A stretch of 64,000 bases of DNA, from assembly GCA_030248215.1 (NCBI GenBank), contig JASANG010002005.1, positions 57,131 to 121,130 of the forward strand, read 5' to 3'. The stretch comes from Enoplolaimus lenunculus (taxonomy: Eukaryota; Nematoda; Enoplea; Enoplida; Thoracostomopsidae). This document shows, piece after piece, positions 58,296-64,000 of this stretch; within the stretch, counting starts at the first letter, position 1; each line of letters begins with the position of its first letter. A program made the translations under genes and the position numbers. The notes beneath the pieces are model-generated. The model saw only the letters and a program-made list of their open reading frames with translations. It was not told the DNA's origin and did not search any database.

Positions 58296-58790
58296 ATAAT
58301 GTACGAGCAATACACACACTGTGAGCAGTGTTTTACATTTATAAACTTAATATAACCAGTGCAAAATCTCTACAATACGTGAGAGCCTACTCGAGCTCAA
58401 ACGTCAAGCTCCTATAGCTCAGTGGTATGAAATTGAAAATATTCATGTGAGAAAGGGTTAATGAAAAAATTCTTACTTAGCATCTATAACCCTTTCACTC
58501 ATAGAGTATACCTACTATGAGCAACTAAAATAGAATAATGTACGAGCAATACACACTCTGTGAGCAGTGTTTAACATTTACAACATATATGCGCAGTGCA
58601 AAATGTCCACAATACGTGAGAGCCTACTCGGGCTCGAGTGTCAAGCTCCTATAGCTCAGTGGTCATCGTAAGCGCCTCCCGCCCGTGAGACTGGGGTACG
58701 AATCTCACCTTGAAATTACATCTCATGTGAAATTGCAAATATTCATTTGAGAAAGGGTTAATGAAAAAAATTCTTTCTTTAATCCTTAAT
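58296..58790 (+). repeat. Tandemly duplicated tRNA-like repeat (239-bp offset)
   Basis: Both copies begin ATAATGTACGAGCAATACAC and contain AATACGTGAGAGCCTACTCG and CTCCTATAGCTCAGTGGT. Copy 2 continues with GGGGTACGAATCTCACC, an approximate B box; copy 1 lacks this part. Acceptor and anticodon stems do not pair, so neither is a functional tRNA. Both end with GAGAAAGGGTTAATGAAAAA. Confidence 0.65.
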
Positions 58791-59311
58791 CTGGTAAAAA
58801 CCAAACAAGGGAGGAATGTAGCGGAAAGGGAATAAATTAAATTATTTGCTCTCAGCCATATTACATTTCACTAGCATTTAATTGATAATTTATGCTATAC
58901 GTCTTTGAGGACATCGGCCTTGCATTTGGTTATTGTTCAAAATAACAGAGAAAATTCTTTTCCCTCAATATTTAACTTGAAGTGAAATCGTGAACACAAG
59001 CGTGCATATCGCTTATATTTTCAAAGTTTGGCACAATAACATTTTATGCAATATATAGGCTTATTGAAGAGTTATAGTCCGCGAAATTTTGGAAGCAAAT
59101 AGCGTCCTGGAAGTAAAATTTTTCCTAGGTATTTTACGTAGCTAGTACTTCCGTCCGTAAACATTTGCAAATTATATACGGGACGTCACAGTGAAAGGAA
59201 CAAGCTAAGCTCTGTTGTTTAAGTGCTCAGTGAAATGCAATAAATCACATGTACGCATTTCAGAACGGGTAAAATACATATATAGTCACATTATTTACAT
59301 AGGTATTTGAA
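58791..59311. promoter_or_regulatory. Serpin 5' flank
   Basis: AT-rich sequence upstream of the serpin ATG. An AG acceptor-like site (TTTACATAG) lies 10 bp before the start codon, so a 5' UTR intron is possible. I cannot identify a specific promoter motif. Confidence 0.3.
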
Positions 59312-62300
59312 ATGTCCAAATTATCAACGCAAGCGGTGAAGTTTTCATTTGATTTGTTGAATCAACTGCTACTTAAAGCGAAGGATGAGAACGTTTTCTT
59401 TTCACCGGCATCAATTTCCGTGGCTTTAGGTATGGCTCTTGCTGGAGCCGATGGTGATACGAAACGTGAAATGTGTAGAGCATTATTTAATGTAAGTTTA
59501 AAAGTCAAAAATTTACTGGATGGGTAATTAAATACTACGCAATGACACAAAATCAAATATACATAACGTGAAGTTATAACAGATTGAAGCAAATATTTTA
59601 CACAATATGGGGAAATCTGCTGTGCCTTCGGGTTGTAACCCGTTAAAAACTACCATTTTAACTCAAACTTAAAATTTTATTACATTCTTAAAAACATTAG
59701 ATACCTATTAGGAGCAATTGAGCACAGTGGGTACCATGGCCATTATTCTGGCAGAGGCAATAAGTAACAGATGTTTTACTTGCAATTCTGTCGCGGCACG
59801 AACTTTAGACCCTTTGAATTAAGTTTACCGTGGCCGGAGCTGGGGACCGGGGCCAGCAAAATACACTTAACGTAAAATTTTATGTACCTTTTGCGTAAGC
59901 ATGTACCTCGGAGAACGATTCTACGCAAAAAATGGTTTTTTCCATTTTTCTGTGTCTGGATGAAATACAGTGACCGCGTGTGATTCACAGCTATGACACT
60001 TCTAACGTAGTGGTGATGAGCAAGGCACATTCCTTTCCATTGATTATTTAAAGTTTTGATTGCTCTTCCATATTATGTCGTTTAGCTATGTTTATGAGAA
60101 ATTTCAAACAATTTTTGGCATTTCGCGAGAAAATCTCGCGGTGTAAAAGTGCGCTCACCGCTTAGATTCGTCCTCTCCTATATGTATAAACATATAACAC
60201 GTTATAATTGTCACGGTTACTGTTCTTGATCCCAACCACTAAAGGAACAAATCGAGCTTGTATAAAACTTTTTGTTACCTATGGGCACAGAGAGGTCAGA
60301 ACACACATGCTTTTTGGTCATATCTAAGCTCAAAATTATCAGATCTGAGAACACCGGAAAATGTGGTAACACATGTAAACCATCCATATAATCGGGAGCA
60401 GGGGTATGTGACTAGAGGACCAGGCGAGTTCATCCCTTACTGGTCTTAGTCTGCGGATTCGATCTCTGAGTTTGTACGATGAAGCCCGTCGAACTCGCAG
60501 TTTCAGTACTGAAGTCGGTTAAAAATTTTATTAAACTTTGAAACGTAAGAAAAGTAAGTAACGCAGAACGAGAACAAAGTAATACGGCAAACACAGAAAC
60601 ACAAGTAACAATGAAAGTAAGGAAAATACTTAGACCGAACGTAATCTAAGAATTAGACGAGAACAGAGTTAGAGTCTAATTCTGAAAGAAAATTACTCTC
60701 CGAAATTAACCACATTTTTGTAAATCGCTACAATACAACTGACTCATAATCAAGAGAAAACACAGTTTAAATAAACTTCTAAAAACCAGTTATTCTGGTT
60801 TTAATATTCCTCAAGTTCTTCAGCGAAATCTTGATAACCAGTTGATTTCCTCTTTAATTTCGATTAATTAAGATTTTCCTCTTTTAAGAGGAAAACCAGT
60901 TATTTTCGGATATCGTTGTTACGCCTAGAAAATTACCAGAACGTCCAGGAAAGCTAACTAATAAGTTCGGACAACAGATATGTCATTGGTGCCATAACCG
61001 TAAATGGCATATTCGGACGGTCCTGTCATATGACTTTCAAGAACATTCCACATCGACCGGGGAGGGAGCAGCGGCAGGGACCGCTCACAACACATGCCGG
61101 ATGTAATACCTGAACCGGAGTAAGAAACTTTGGATTTTTCTAGCTTATGGAATTCCGGTTGCACCATTCCGATGGGCTATCTGTCTTTTGCTTTCAGTGT
61201 CAATAAACTTCTCAGTCAACGTTCTGATTTTATCTTTTATTGGGCCACGTTATTACCTCTGAGCGTACTAGGAAGTATTAGTGTGAAGAATTCACTCGAA
61301 CAAAGAACGAATTGTTCCATTTTTTCCGGAAAGTGAAAAAATCATATGTTTCGGTCATAATTTATATTCGAAAAACAACCCTGATACATCGGCTGCAAAT
61401 TTAGACACGTACGTAGCTGCCATCTAGCATACTACACATATTGCATATGCCATATGCACATGAACAAGCATGTCTTGCATAGTTACTTGCCCAGTTTTCA
61501 ACTGCGAAACATTGTGATTTTGGTTATAGACTTATAGATAATATAATTTTGAGTTATGCCATACTTTTCCGCAGTAAATATCCGGCAATTAATGGTGTAT
61601 ATTTTCGTTGGTTGTAGGACATGTCGGAAGGTGATCTTCACGAAGCAATGCAAAGTTTCATTGAAATCATTAACATGCAAAATGATGCGTTCAAATTGAA
61701 AACTGCAAATCGTCTCTACAGTATGACTGGATATTCGATCATCGCTGATTTTCTGTCGACTCTTGCTCAGTCTTACAAATCTGAATTTCGGTGAGTAATT
61801 GGCCGTTTGATGCAGATTGCTGTGAAAGAATTTTAAAGCATGTGTACATAATTTTTTCCTACGAGCAGGGCTGTTCTGTGAACATTATAGTTGGGATTGC
61901 AATACCGTTTACTTTGCAACTGTATATTCTGTTTAAGTAAGTTCGGCTGAGTATGTATAGCTACATAGTTAGTTTCATTGTTTTGTAACAAGGAGTTTGA
62001 GAGTGTTCAACGTATTTGAATAATATAGATAACACAATGAATTTAAACGATTGGCGCACACAGCATAAGTAACCTAAAAATTTTGTAGAAGAAAAAGGGA
62101 TAACACGGCAATAGACTTTGGCGCCGTGTATCTGAATTTTAGACAGGTGGACTTTTCAAAGTCAGACGCCGCACGAAAGGAAATCAACGATTGGGTGTTG
62201 AGCCAAACTGAAGACAAAATCAAAGATTTAATTGCAGAAGGAAGCTTGAACCATCTTACTCGCCTTGTTATTGTAAACGCCATTTATTTCAAAGGAACAT

Positions 62301-63121
62301 GGGTTGAAAAGTTTGATCCTGAAATGACGCATGAAAACGATTTCTTCGTGGCGAAAAACAAGGTAAGATAAAAAGGCAAGTATTTGCGTATAATATTTTT
62401 TAGTCAGGGTTCAACTGGATAATATAAATATTGAAGCTTGAGCCGGACATTTTATTGCAAATTTCGACAAAAGTAAGTATCCCGCAATACCTACCCTGGT
62501 ATTTTTGTAGTGGAATTCTGAAAAGCGAAATCACAAATCCAGCTTAGTATCTTAAAAATTATTTTATGCATAAAGTATACTTGACTCATCACTTAAATGT
62601 CCATTCGTTTGACTATTTTTGTTTTAGGCAATAAAAACTCCGATGATGTCGATAACTAAAAGTTTTCCGGTTTTACACGAAGAGGACTGCGCTGTGCTGC
62701 ATTTACCCTACATTGGCGATTCGCTTGATTTTGTGATCATTTTACCGAACGAAGTTGACGGACTTCCAAAACTTTTGTCAGATTTGTCTCATACTCGTTT
62801 ACTAGATTTGATGTCGAAAAAAGCTGACAGTATGAGTGTGATGGTTAGTTCATAGTTGGAGTTATATAATGCATACTCTTGTAAATAGACAAGCACTTGC
62901 AGTACAATTAATATACAATGTATGCACTTTTCTTAAATTAAACTAGTTCATTTTAGGTGTCAATTCCAAAATTTAAACTCGATAGTTCATTCCAACTCAA
63001 AGATGCTCTTTCGAGTCTTGGGGCGAAATCTATGTTTATTGAAGGCAAAGCGAATTTTTCGCGCATAGTCGATCCGTCTGATCTTTACGTTTCTGCCGTG
63101 GTCCACAAAGCGTTTATCGAA
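59312..63121 (+). CDS. Serpin, intracellular type, 3' end beyond the window
   Basis: Serpins trap proteases by a reactive-centre loop that inserts into a beta-sheet. Exons: 59312-59491, 61618-61790, 62143-62362, 62628-62843, 62957-63121; all GT/AG with matching phases (0, 2, 0, 0, 0), 954 nt, 318 residues. The protein starts MSKLSTQAVKFSFDLLNQLL without a signal peptide, suggesting a cytosolic clade-B-like serpin. NVFFSPASISVALGMALAGA is the conserved N-terminal signature. LVIVNAIYFKGTWVEKFDP is the breach-region motif. LPNEVDGL and VSIPKFKLDSS follow. VVHKAFIE is the strand just before the hinge. The hinge and loop (family E-E-G-T-E-A-A-A) are not in the remaining 880 bases, so the inhibitory specificity cannot be judged. 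Introns are 2126, 352, 265 and 113 nt. Confidence 0.92.
59492..61617. other. Serpin intron 1
   Basis: A long intron without recognised gene. A fragment of the hAT-like family is visible near 61143-61155 (GAATTCCGGTTGCACC). A TTCGATCTC motif near 60456 is too weak to call a tRNA. Confidence 0.55.
62404..62460. mobile_element. hAT-like terminal fragment in serpin intron 3
   Basis: CAGGGTTCAACTGGATAATA followed by GAGCCGGACATTTTATTG resembles the left end of the CAGGGTTCAAACCGG family. No right terminus is visible. Confidence 0.4.
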
Positions 63122-64000
63122 GTGAGTGATTTCTGAATAGTTAGTTGCTGCGTTGTTTTTTAAATTTCTTTACTTTATTTTTTTATCACATAAATCGCGC
63201 TGAAAACTAATAATGCCACTCACAACGCATTTGTATTGACGCATGGCGCAGCATATCAGTCTGTAAACACGCACGACAGGTATAGCGCCGCCCTAAGAAG
63301 AGATAATTCTAAGCATGATTGTGCATGTGGTTTACGCATTCCTTATAGGATTAGGGTTGCGCTGTACATGCTTTACTAGAGCGCGTCTCATCGGTTGTCA
63401 TACCAAAAATCTTTTAAGATCACGTGCAGCGGCGTCCTGCTATGTGTGCCACATATAACGGTATTCATTGTCACCAAACAGAGGGCCACCGTGTTTTGGC
63501 CTATCATCCTCCCTGCCTCCCGAAAATATTTATCACAGTAGATACCGATAATTGTTTACATTCGGATGTAAAAAAATTTTTCGTGTCAAAAAGTATTTTA
63601 CTCGTGCCAAAGTAAACAGTTTTGTCTAACATTTTCTATATTCCCTGGACGAAATGATTTTATGCTATTCGGTTAATGTAGGGTTCTCGCTGTATCTCGC
63701 TGTACTAGAACGCACTACTGCAAATTTTAGAACTTATATTTTGTGTATATCGTGTTCCACTTTTAAGAAACGGAAAATCTACCGCCAGTGTGTGCAATTT
63801 CCAGGCTTTACCTTATTTCTTGATTAATGAATTTATGAAGATGATACAAATTGAAAATTTGGTACTACGCACTTGGAAAATTCAAAAATAAATCAGGACA
63901 TGTCAGTTTTATAAATTTTTAAGTTAGAAACATTTCAAATACAGAAAAATTTCGGTGAAAAAATACCGGATTTCATACCGAGACTGGATGATGGCTAGTG
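63122..64000. other. Serpin intron 5, running off the window
   Basis: It starts GTGAGTG after VHKAFIE. It contains an AAGTATAGCG-type repeat variant (GACAGGTATAGCGCCGCCC, about 63275). No exon with the reactive-centre-loop hinge is visible up to the right edge. Confidence 0.6.

Larger units (their letters stand above)
47449..59311. other. Gene-free block between divergent spectrin and serpin genes
   Basis: About 12 kb without a supportable protein gene. It is made of nested transposon relics and minisatellites, annotated separately. The stretches 47931-49600 and 55560-56470 show only AT-rich sequence and isolated transposon-end fragments. The spectrin promoter should lie just right of 47448 and the serpin promoter just left of 59312. 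Confidence 0.65.

Noticed and set aside
58645..58713. Functional tRNA gene with CCC anticodon
   Set aside because: A-box and B-box-like motifs are present, but the acceptor and anticodon stems do not pair. It is part of a tandem repeat.

Overview
The window is eukaryotic, from an invertebrate animal. It contains multi-exon genes with GT-AG introns, many interspersed DNA transposon remnants, and long non-coding stretches. The alpha-spectrin protein reads closest to nematode/ecdysozoan alpha-spectrin, for example in the repeat ending near RLQQALKLLQF. It lacks the vertebrate calpain/calmodulin loop. Many repeats carry TTAGGC hexamers, the nematode-type telomere unit. I lean to a nematode or a related ecdysozoan, but cannot prove it without a search.

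Three protein genes are supported. (1) Positions 2010-15823, plus strand: an sn-1-specific diacylglycerol lipase, DAGL-beta-like. Six exons are resolved and phase-consistent, followed by a C-terminal exon with the catalytic histidine; one small exon between 13187 and 15327 is unresolved. (2) Positions 20100-47448, minus strand: a complete alpha-spectrin gene, which I resolved into 52 coding exons with every splice phase agreeing, giving 7383 nt and 2460 residues. It has an N-terminal tetramerisation half-repeat, triple-helical repeats with an embedded SH3 domain, and C-terminal EF-hands. (3) Positions 59312-63121 and beyond, plus strand: a serpin without a signal peptide. Five exons are in the window; the reactive-centre-loop exon lies past the right edge.

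DAGL and spectrin are convergent, separated by 4.3 kb. Spectrin and the serpin are divergent, separated by a 12 kb gene-free block packed with nested transposons and minisatellites. The three genes share no pathway: endocannabinoid lipid signalling, membrane skeleton and protease inhibition.

The most distinctive content is the mobile DNA. Several non-autonomous families are demarcated by inverted termini and 8-bp target-site duplications (hAT-like, possibly Merlin-like for the GGCC-ended family). One family carries TTAGGC arrays, and larger members carry minisatellites of GGGACAG units. There are three copies of a Helentron-associated (HINE/mini-me-like) element with a GTCY microsatellite and internal tandem repeats. 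There is also a foldback-like element whose two arms are themselves tandem arrays, a 21-bp minisatellite open in several frames on both strands, and a decayed non-LTR retrotransposon RNase H fragment in a spectrin intron. No CRISPR, rRNA or convincing functional tRNA gene was seen.
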